Shown here: piece by piece, positions 1 through 4,892 of the stretch | Position numbering within the stretch: the stretch's first letter is position 1 | Layout: each line of letters opens with the position of its first letter | NCBI GenBank assembly: GCA_021785055.1 | Contig: JAJYGS010000044.1 | Coordinates: 1 to 5,999, forward strand | DNA: 5,999 nt | DNA from: Nitrospirota bacterium | GTDB lineage: Bacteria; Nitrospirota; JACRHJ01 | Reading direction: 5' to 3' | The notes under the pieces: model-generated | Seen by the model: only the letters and a program-made list of their open reading frames with translations | What the model was told of the DNA's origin: nothing | The model's database searches: none | Position numbers and translations under genes: made by a program

Positions 1-401
1 GCAAGGTAAGGCTCATCGCCTCCCTCCCCTCGCTCGACACGTCCGTATGCAGCAAGGAGGCCCTGCGCTGGGGCGACGAGGCGGAGAAGCTGGACAACCC
101 GGAGATAGCCTGGCTGGTCGTGAGCATGGACCTCCCCTTCGCCCAGAAACGCTTCCTGGAGGACGAGGACGTCCGCGGCCTTACGATAATATCCGACTAC
201 AGGAACGCCTCGTTCGGAGAGAACTGGGGAGTGCTCGTAAAGGACCTGAGGCTGCTTCAGAGGGCGGTGTTCGTGGTGGACAAAAATAACGTGATAAGGC
301 ATGTGGAATACGTCCGGGATATGGGCGAATTCCCCGATTTCGACGCCGCGCTGAAGGTCGTCCGGGACCTGACGGAACGGGAGAGAAGGGCCGCGGCCTG
401 A
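1..401 (+). CDS. tpx: Thiol peroxidase Tpx (atypical peroxiredoxin), 5'-truncated
   Basis: Codons run from base 3 to the TGA at 399-401, giving 132 residues; roughly the first 50 to 55 residues of a normal Tpx of about 165 lie outside the window. Tpx reduces hydrogen peroxide and organic hydroperoxides using thioredoxin. The fragment shows the family signature PSLDTSVC (bases 33-56), in which the Thr and the peroxidatic Cys form the active site. It also has SMDLPFAQKRF (bases 123-155), equivalent to SADLPFAQSRF of E. coli Tpx, and the later stretch RAVFVVDKNNVI. In E. coli the resolving Cys directly follows SRF; here that codon is CTG (Leu), and the peroxidatic Cys is the only cysteine in the visible part. 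The fold assignment is firm; the catalytic mechanism is probably one-cysteine or uses a partner thiol. A hairpin-rich spacer and a new promoter follow, so it is probably not co-transcribed with the downstream genes. Confidence 0.93.
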   Translation, partial: KVRLIASLPSLDTSVCSKEALRWGDEAEKLDNPEIAWLVVSMDLPFAQKRFLEDEDVRGLTIISDYRNASFGENWGVLVKDLRLLQRAVFVVDKNNVIRHVEYVRDMGEFPDFDAALKVVRDLTERERRAAA

Positions 402-416
402 AAAAGCCCGGGCCTG

Positions 417-440
417 CCGGCCTACCGGTTCGAGGCCGGT
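417..440 (+). terminator. Possible hairpin terminator after tpx, without a U-tract
   Basis: CCGGCCT (417-423) can pair with AGGCCGG (433-439), a 7-bp GC-rich stem with a 9-base loop, starting 15 bases after the tpx stop. The bases that follow continue the tandem repeat and then AAAACG, with no run of T, so it is not a classical intrinsic terminator. It may slow polymerase, protect the tpx mRNA 3' end, or be only a by-product of the repeat. Confidence 0.3.
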
Positions 441-467
441 CTACCGGTTCGAGGCCGGTCTACCGGC
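422..467. repeat. 19-bp tandem repeat, 2.4 copies
   Basis: The unit CTACCGGTTCGAGGCCGGT occurs perfectly at 422-440 and 441-459, and a third copy begins at 460 (CTACCGG) before diverging at 467. Each unit carries the short inverted repeat ACCGG...CCGGT, so the array can fold into alternative small hairpins. It sits just after the tpx stop and before the promoter of the next gene. Confidence 0.9.
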
Positions 468-476
468 AAAACGCTA

Positions 477-504
477 TTGCCAACGGGGATGAGGGTGTGA
501 TAAT
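477..504 (+). promoter_or_regulatory. Putative sigma-70 extended -10 promoter for the barrel-ispH-hpn gene string
   Basis: A -35-like TTGCCA (477-482, 5 of 6 matching TTGACA) and a -10-like GATAAT (499-504, 5 of 6 matching TATAAT) are separated by 16 bases. An extended -10 TG lies at 496-497. Transcription would begin near 511, leaving a leader of about 40 bases before the TTG start at 552. It lies in the only gap of appreciable length in the window, at the natural head of the five-gene run. I saw no equally good promoter in the other gaps, although the dispersed repeats there could hide one. Confidence 0.55.
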
Positions 505-551
505 ATCTGCCTTCATGTCCATTACGGCAATCAAGCGGGGGGCGGGCGAGT

Positions 552-1760
552 TTGAAGAGGGCGGGTTTTAATTTAAAGGCCGCGGCGCTGGCGTTTGCAG
601 CGGCTTTATCGTTTTTCCTTTGTGCCATTCCGCCGCAGGCGCGCGCGGACACGTCCCTTATCCCCCTTCCGGTGTACGATACCTCGCGTAACGGCGGGAA
701 CGAATACGGCGTAATGCCCGTATGGCTTCTTAAGGAGAACAGCGGCTACATCTACGGCATTGTCGCCCCCTCCGTCGTATATAACGCCCATACCGGCGTA
801 AACCTCACCTTCCGCTACTTAGGCTATCCTACCACGGACGAGAACTACAGGATATTCATAAACCGCTCCACGAAGGTGGACCAGGAATATACCGGGGAAT
901 ACTGGAACAACCGTATACTGGGCGGCAACTTCAAGATATACGGCAGGTTTACGTTCTACCGGGACTCCACCTACCGCTTCTTCGGCCTCTCCGAAAGAAG
1001 TCCGGAGAAGGACGAGACGAACTATTCCAACGTGGAGCTTGCGCCGAAGTTCATCCTCGGATATTACCTCCCGCACCACCTGCTGCTCTCTTACGGAGAG
1101 GTGCTGCACTGGGTCACCATCCGCCGGGGCACGGCAAAGGGCCTGCCGTATATAAAGGACAAGTTCCCGAACCTCCAGGGGATAAACGGCGGCGCGGTAA
1201 TCGAGCGGCAGTTGACGCTCTCTTACGACACGAGGGACGACCAGCTCTTCCCGACCAAGGGCTGGTATTCCAATCTCTACGGTATGCTTGGGCAGAACTT
1301 CGCCCACGACAGGATGTTTTCCAGGATAGGGATAAACGGCAGGACATTCATCTCCGCGGACGACAAGAGATACGTAACCGTCCTGAAAGGGGCGTTCGAG
1401 ATGACCGGCGGGCACGACATACCTTTCTTCGAACTCAGCAACATCGGCGGCGAGGACACGCTCCGGGGCTTCGGAGACTACCGCTATTACGACAAAGGGT
1501 ATATACTGTTTAACGCCGAGGAGAGGATAAGGCTCTTCAAGCTGAAGCTCTTCGGCGTCTGGAGCGAATGGGAGGCGGCGCCATTTATTGACATGGGCCG
1601 CGTATACAGCTCGCTCCGCAAAGAGCCGCTTGAGGACTACCAGGTAAATCCGGGAATCGGTTTCCGGGCAATAGTCCAGCCGAACGTCGTGGGCCGGGTG
1701 GACCTGGGCTACAGCAAGGAAGGCATCAACGCATTCGTGGGCCTGGATTTTCCGTTTTAA
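552..1760 (+). CDS. POTRA-less BamA/TamA-type outer-membrane beta-barrel protein (Omp85/surface antigen D15 superfamily)
   Basis: The 402-residue product starts at TTG 552; an in-frame TAA at 501-503 leaves no ATG or GTG alternative upstream, and a purine-rich GGGCGAG precedes the start. Residues 1-32 form a Sec signal peptide: basic MKR, a hydrophobic Ala/Leu/Phe core, and a likely cut after A30-R31-A32. The remainder, about 370 residues, is rich in alternating aromatic/polar strands and in Tyr/Gly. It carries the barrel motif YDTRDDQLFPTKGW (residues 225-238), the loop-6 motif LRGF (304-307), which in Omp85 proteins contacts the barrel interior, and a C-terminal strand ending FVGLDFPF with terminal Phe, the usual BAM recognition signal. 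There is no room for POTRA domains, unlike BamA or TamA, so it resembles the stand-alone barrels of this superfamily. Its substrate is unknown. It lies 58 bp upstream of ispH and probably heads the operon. Family assignment is good; a link to hopanoids is inference from position. Confidence 0.85.
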   Translation: MKRAGFNLKAAALAFAAALSFFLCAIPPQARADTSLIPLPVYDTSRNGGNEYGVMPVWLLKENSGYIYGIVAPSVVYNAHTGVNLTFRYLGYPTTDENYRIFINRSTKVDQEYTGEYWNNRILGGNFKIYGRFTFYRDSTYRFFGLSERSPEKDETNYSNVELAPKFILGYYLPHHLLLSYGEVLHWVTIRRGTAKGLPYIKDKFPNLQGINGGAVIERQLTLSYDTRDDQLFPTKGWYSNLYGMLGQNFAHDRMFSRIGINGRTFISADDKRYVTVLKGAFEMTGGHDIPFFELSNIGGEDTLRGFGDYRYYDKGYILFNAEERIRLFKLKLFGVWSEWEAAPFIDMGRVYSSLRKEPLEDYQVNPGIGFRAIVQPNVVGRVDLGYSKEGINAFVGLDFPF

Positions 1761-1765
1761 GACAC

Positions 1766-1792
1766 TGTCATTCTGAGCGCAGCGAAGAATCC
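1766..1792 (+). repeat. Dispersed intergenic repeat, single arm (GTCATTCTGA...GAAGAATCC type)
   Basis: The 27-bp stretch beginning TGTCATTCTGAGCG and ending CGAAGAATCC matches the left arm of the inverted repeat at 5007-5033 at 24 of 27 positions. It starts 5 bases after the barrel gene's stop and ends 26 bases before the ispH start. It is followed by CCGATTTT-like DNA, as is the copy near 4116. The family is a widespread non-coding bacterial repeat; no transposase is near. Confidence 0.8.
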
Positions 1793-1807
1793 GATTTTCA
1801 GATATTT

Positions 1808-1812
1808 TGAGG
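1808..1812 (+). promoter_or_regulatory. Ribosome binding site that fixes the ispH start
   Basis: TGAGG at 1808-1812 lies 6 bases before GTG 1819. It overlaps the alternative in-frame TTG at 1807, which has no site of its own. This favours initiation at GTG 1819. Confidence 0.65.
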
Positions 1813-1818
1813 CTTACA

Positions 1819-2667
1819 GTGAAGGTTTATCTCGCTGAATACGCGGGTTTCTGCATGGGCGTGCAGAGGGCCATCGACCTCGCGCACAAGACGGCCTCCG
1901 AGGAGGCGGCACCGGTCTTCGTCCTGCACGAGATAGTGCATAACAACAGCGTCGTGAGCGACCTGGCTGCCAGGGGCGTGAGGTCCGTGGACAGCGTGGA
2001 CGAGGTGGACAAGGGCACGCTGATCATAAGCGCGCACGGGGCCGCTCCGGAGGTTATCAAAAAGGCCCAGGCCAAGGGCCTGAAGGTCGTGGACACCACC
2101 TGCCCGCTTGTCAGCAAGATAGACCGGATAATAACGAAACTCACTGGCTCCGGCCACACGATATTCCTCCTGGGGGACAAGGATCACGCGGAAGTCAGGG
2201 GCCTGAAGGCCGTTGCGCCGGAGGTTACGCACGTCTTCAGGTTCCTGGAAGAGATAAACAATCTGCCGCTCGTGGAAGGCCCGGCGGCGCTGGTGTCCCA
2301 GACGACGCAGAACATAAAGTTCTTCGATGAAGTCGTAAAAAAGATAAAGGAGCGCTACCCGCAGGCGGAGATATACAACACCATCTGCGACGCCACCGAG
2401 AAGCGGCAGACGGCGGCCATGGACCTCGGCAAACAGGTGGAGATAATGATCACCGTCGGTTCCAGGAACAGCGCGAACTCCAAGAGGCTCCAGGAAGTGG
2501 CGAAGACGGTCGCGCCCAAGTCTTACCTCGTGGACAACGCCAATGAGCTCGATCCGAAGTGGTTTTCGGGCGTGAGCAAGGTCGGGGTAACGGCGGGGGC
2601 GTCGACGCCGGATATTCTCATCGATGGAGTCATCGAGCGGATAAAGAGTTTCGGAGAGGGCAAATGA
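1819..2667 (+). CDS. ispH: 4-hydroxy-3-methylbut-2-enyl diphosphate reductase (IspH/LytB)
   Basis: IspH catalyses the last step of the MEP pathway, reducing HMBPP to IPP and DMAPP with a [4Fe-4S] cluster in the cytoplasm. From GTG 1819 the product is 282 residues, a usual IspH length, and begins MKVYLAEYAGFC. The TTG 12 bases upstream is less likely because it overlaps the ribosome binding site. All three cluster cysteines are visible: C12 in AGFCMGV, C95 in DTTCPLV and C190 in NTICDAT. The substrate-site residues are present too: H41 in EIVHN, H73 in SAHG, H123 and E125 in DKDHAEV, the QTT at 161-163, the SRNSANS stretch at 215-221, and GASTPDILI near the C-terminus. The stop overlaps the hpnJ start (ATGA), so the two are probably translationally coupled. 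This ties isoprenoid precursor supply to hopanoid tailoring. Confidence 0.97.
   Translation: MKVYLAEYAGFCMGVQRAIDLAHKTASEEAAPVFVLHEIVHNNSVVSDLAARGVRSVDSVDEVDKGTLIISAHGAAPEVIKKAQAKGLKVVDTTCPLVSKIDRIITKLTGSGHTIFLLGDKDHAEVRGLKAVAPEVTHVFRFLEEINNLPLVEGPAALVSQTTQNIKFFDEVVKKIKERYPQAEIYNTICDATEKRQTAAMDLGKQVEIMITVGSRNSANSKRLQEVAKTVAPKSYLVDNANELDPKWFSGVSKVGVTAGASTPDILIDGVIERIKSFGEGK
2653..2660 (+). promoter_or_regulatory. Ribosome binding site that fixes the hpnJ start
   Basis: GGAGAGGG at 2653-2660, inside the ispH 3' end, puts its GGAG core 7 bases before ATG 2664. It supports that start over GTG 2559, which would prepend 35 residues encoded out of frame inside ispH. Confidence 0.75.
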
Positions 2668-4097
2668 AAACGTTATTCCTTAACCCGCCGTCCTTCGAGG
2701 ACTTCGACGGCGGCGCGGGTTCGCGCTACCAGGCCACGCGCGAGGTGCGCTCGTTCTGGTATCCGACATGGCTTGCATACCCGGCGGGCATGCTGCCCGG
2801 CTCGCGGATACTCGACGCCCCGGCTTCCGGCCTCGACGTGCAGAAAACACTCGATATTGCCAGAGACTACGATCTGTTTGTTCTCTATACCAGCACGCCG
2901 TCGCTTAAAAACGACTCCGCCTTCGCGGCGAAGATAAAGGAAATTGTTCCCCGTTCCCTCGTATGTTTCGTCGGGCCGCACCCGAGCGTCCTGCCGGAAG
3001 AGACGCTCCAGGCCGCGCCTGCGGTGGACTTCGCCGTGCGCGGGGAATTCGATTACGTCATCCCGGAGATAGCAGGCGGAGCCGCTCTCGCCGGCGTAAA
3101 GGGCATAAGCTGGCGAGACGGGGATAAGATAGTCCATAACCAGGACAGGGAACTTATTCACGACCTGGACAAGCTCCCGTTCGCCACGGAGGTCTACAAG
3201 CGCGACCTCGACTTCAAGGAATACGAGATACCCTGGATACAATATCCATACCTGTCCTTCTATACCGGGCGCGGCTGCTCGTCGAAGTGCGTATACTGCC
3301 TCTGGCCGCAGACATATTCCGGGAACGCATACAGGACGAGAAGCCCCAGGAACGTAATAGAAGAGGTGAAATACGCGCTCGGCGCCTTCCCGGGCGTAAA
3401 GGAGATATTCTTCGACGACGACAACTTCTGCGAGGACCAGAAAAGGGCGATAGAGATAGCGAAGCTTATGAAGCCGCTCGGAATAAGCTGGGGTTGCAAT
3501 TCAAAGGTCACCGCGAAGTATGAGACACTGAAGGCCCTGAAGGAAGGCGGGATGCGCGTCATAATGGTGGGCTACGAGACGGGCGACCAGGGCATACTCA
3601 ATAACGTCCGCAAAGGGACTACAATAGAGCAGGCGCGGACGTTTACAAAGAACTGCAAGGATCTCGGCATTACGATACACGGGGCCTTCGTCCTCGGCCT
3701 TCCGGGCGAGACAAGAGATACGGTCGAGAGCTCGATTAAGTTCGCCTGCGAGATGGACCCGGAGACGATACAGGTCTCGCTCGCCTCGCCCTATCCGGGC
3801 ACGAAGTTCTTCGAGCTGTGCGTGAAGGAGGGTTACATAAACCCTGAGAGCCTCGTCTCCGAGAAGGGCTACCAGAGCTGCGTTATAAACTACCCCGCAA
3901 TTTCGAGCGAAGAGATATTCATGGCTGTGGAGAAGTTCTACAAGAAGTTCTACTACCGCCCGAAGTATGTAATCAAGGTGCTTAGGAAGGCCTTCTCGGA
4001 CAAGGACGAACTGAAACGCATATACCGCGAGGCGAAGGAGTTCTACGGCTTCATCGCCAAGAGGCGCGAGGCGTTGAAGGAAGGGGCCGGGGGCTGA
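2664..4097 (+). CDS. hpnJ: Hopanoid biosynthesis associated radical SAM protein HpnJ
   Basis: HpnJ is a cytoplasmic class B-type radical SAM enzyme. In Burkholderia, genetic work places it in formation of bacteriohopanetetrol cyclitol ether, converting the glucosamine head group to the cyclitol. The product from ATG 2664 is 477 residues, as expected for the family. Residues 1 to about 150 form the N-terminal B12-binding-like domain, with FVGPHPSVLPEETL at 102-115; I see no DxHxxG base-off cobalamin motif. The radical SAM core follows, with the cluster motif CSSKCVYC (C205, C209, C212) and the HpnJ-like LWPQTY immediately after. Then come the acidic strand FFDDDNFC (249-256), the SAM-site-like GYETG (303-307) and LGLPGET (344-350). 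The C-terminal 60 to 70 residues are a basic helical region. It overlaps ispH by 4 bases and is separated from the TPR gene by 61 bp holding a dispersed repeat. An HpnR-like hopanoid methylase is the alternative, less likely given hpnI nearby. Confidence 0.9.
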   Translation: MKTLFLNPPSFEDFDGGAGSRYQATREVRSFWYPTWLAYPAGMLPGSRILDAPASGLDVQKTLDIARDYDLFVLYTSTPSLKNDSAFAAKIKEIVPRSLVCFVGPHPSVLPEETLQAAPAVDFAVRGEFDYVIPEIAGGAALAGVKGISWRDGDKIVHNQDRELIHDLDKLPFATEVYKRDLDFKEYEIPWIQYPYLSFYTGRGCSSKCVYCLWPQTYSGNAYRTRSPRNVIEEVKYALGAFPGVKEIFFDDDNFCEDQKRAIEIAKLMKPLGISWGCNSKVTAKYETLKALKEGGMRVIMVGYETGDQGILNNVRKGTTIEQARTFTKNCKDLGITIHGAFVLGLPGETRDTVESSIKFACEMDPETIQVSLASPYPGTKFFELCVKEGYINPESLVSEKGYQSCVINYPAISSEEIFMAVEKFYKKFYYRPKYVIKVLRKAFSDKDELKRIYREAKEFYGFIAKRREALKEGAGG

Positions 4098-4115
4098 GGC
4101 GAATAAAATAGGACC

Positions 4116-4142
4116 GTCATTCCGGGCGAAGTCTGGGAATCC
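4116..4142 (+). repeat. Dispersed intergenic repeat (GTCATTCC...GGGAATCC type)
   Basis: The 27-bp stretch begins GTCATTCCGGGCG and ends CTGGGAATCC. It shares its ends (GTCATTC and GAATCC) and its length with the arms at 1766 and 5007, but its centre differs and forms an imperfect TTCC/GGGAA hairpin. It resembles the common GTCATTCCCGCGAAAGCGGGAATCC bacterial repeat. It ends 16 bases before the TPR gene start and occupies most of the hpnJ-TPR junction. Confidence 0.65.
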
Positions 4143-4158
4143 ACCGATTTTAAAAACA

Positions 4159-4890
4159 ATGTTGCGCAGGCTGATTTTTTTATTAACGGTTTCTATAATT
4201 TTTTTACCGTACGGCATCTCTTACGCCTCGCAGGCCGGCGCCGTAACGTCCGCGCTCGACCATGCGAAGACGAGAGACGATATTGTCCGGCAGGTCGCAA
4301 GGCTCGAAACCCTGGCAAAATCCGCCCCGTCCCGGGAAGTCTGGCAGCAGCTTGGCCGCGCGCTCTACCTCCTCGGCGAGGGCGAGAAAAATCATAAGCA
4401 GAAGCTCGATTACCTGGACAGGTCTCTTTCCGCATCCAAGACGGCGCTCATGAAGAACCCGTCGGACACCGTCGCGCTGTACTGGAAGGCGATGGCCCTG
4501 CTCCAGGAGGCGGACGCGGTCGGGGGCTTAAGTGCGCTATCGGACGTGAGAGAGGCGCTTCGGGACTTGAAGACGGTCTCGAAAAGCGCGCCCGGATACG
4601 ACGACGCCGGGGCCTTCAGGAGCCGGGGCAAGGTGCTGATCGAGGCCCCCGCCTGGTCTTTGATAGGGGACAAAAAGGAGGGCCTCAAGCTGCTCGTCAA
4701 GGCTGTGAACGTTGCGCCCGCGAACCTCGTGAACCGCCTCTACCTGGCCCAGGCGTATCTTAAAAACGACATGAAGGCCAACGCCAAGGCGGAGCTTGCG
4801 TACGTCATTAACGCCCCGGCCAAAAAAGGCGACAAGGACGCCGCCCTCACCAAGGCAAAGGCCGCAAAACTCATCCGGGAGGCGAGGTAA
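4159..4890 (+). CDS. Secreted TPR-like helical repeat protein, TatT/RMDN-like
   Basis: The product is 243 residues. Residues 1-23 look like a Sec signal peptide: MLRR, a long Leu/Ile/Phe core, and a likely cut after SYA. No lipobox Cys is present, so a soluble periplasmic protein is expected. The rest is alpha-helical with TPR-style pairs near residues 60-95, 103-145 and 150-215. Examples are REVWQQLGRALYLLGEG, DTVALYWKAMALLQEADAVG and LIGDKKEGLKLLVKAVNVAP, followed by NRLYLAQAYLKND. The pattern of an ALYWKA helix and then a P-x-x-x-x-GDxxEGLxLL-x-KA-x-x-x-AP segment recalls the TRAP-transporter-associated TatT and the RMDN families. No TRAP transporter genes are visible, so that function should not be assumed. 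No clear Shine-Dalgarno precedes ATG 4159; TTG 4162 is the only close alternative. It ends 2 bases before hpnI, implying co-translation. Function is unknown; a periplasmic scaffold is plausible. Confidence 0.82.
   Translation: MLRRLIFLLTVSIIFLPYGISYASQAGAVTSALDHAKTRDDIVRQVARLETLAKSAPSREVWQQLGRALYLLGEGEKNHKQKLDYLDRSLSASKTALMKNPSDTVALYWKAMALLQEADAVGGLSALSDVREALRDLKTVSKSAPGYDDAGAFRSRGKVLIEAPAWSLIGDKKEGLKLLVKAVNVAPANLVNRLYLAQAYLKNDMKANAKAELAYVINAPAKKGDKDAALTKAKAAKLIREAR
4884..4887 (+). promoter_or_regulatory. Ribosome binding site for hpnI inside the TPR gene's 3' end
   Basis: GAGG at 4884-4887 lies 5 bases before the TTG start at 4893, within a purine-rich run beginning GGGAGG at 4877. It supports initiation at this TTG immediately after the TPR stop. 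Confidence 0.6.
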
Positions 4891-4892
4891 GG

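Noticed and set aside
422..459. GGTTCGA in the tandem repeat, resembling a tRNA T-loop
   Set aside because: No acceptor, D-arm or anticodon arm can be assembled around it; it is part of a 19-bp repeat.
515..571. 18-codon leader peptide ORF starting at ATG 515 and overlapping the barrel gene start
   Set aside because: No ribosome binding site and no attenuator-like codon run; its length is within chance.
819..1415. 198-codon open frame on the - strand
   Set aside because: It is antisense to the barrel gene, with no family features.
1807..1818. TTG 1807 as the ispH start
   Set aside because: It overlaps the only Shine-Dalgarno sequence. GTG 1819 is correctly spaced from it and gives the normal IspH N-terminus with the first cluster Cys at residue 12.
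2559..2663. 35-residue N-terminal extension of HpnJ from GTG 2559
   Set aside because: It lies out of frame inside the conserved ispH 3' end. ATG 2664 has a good ribosome binding site and gives the family N-terminus MKTLFLNPP.
3501..4217. 238-codon open frame on the - strand
   Set aside because: It is the shadow of hpnJ and the following repeat; no domain-like pattern, and the + strand gene is clear.
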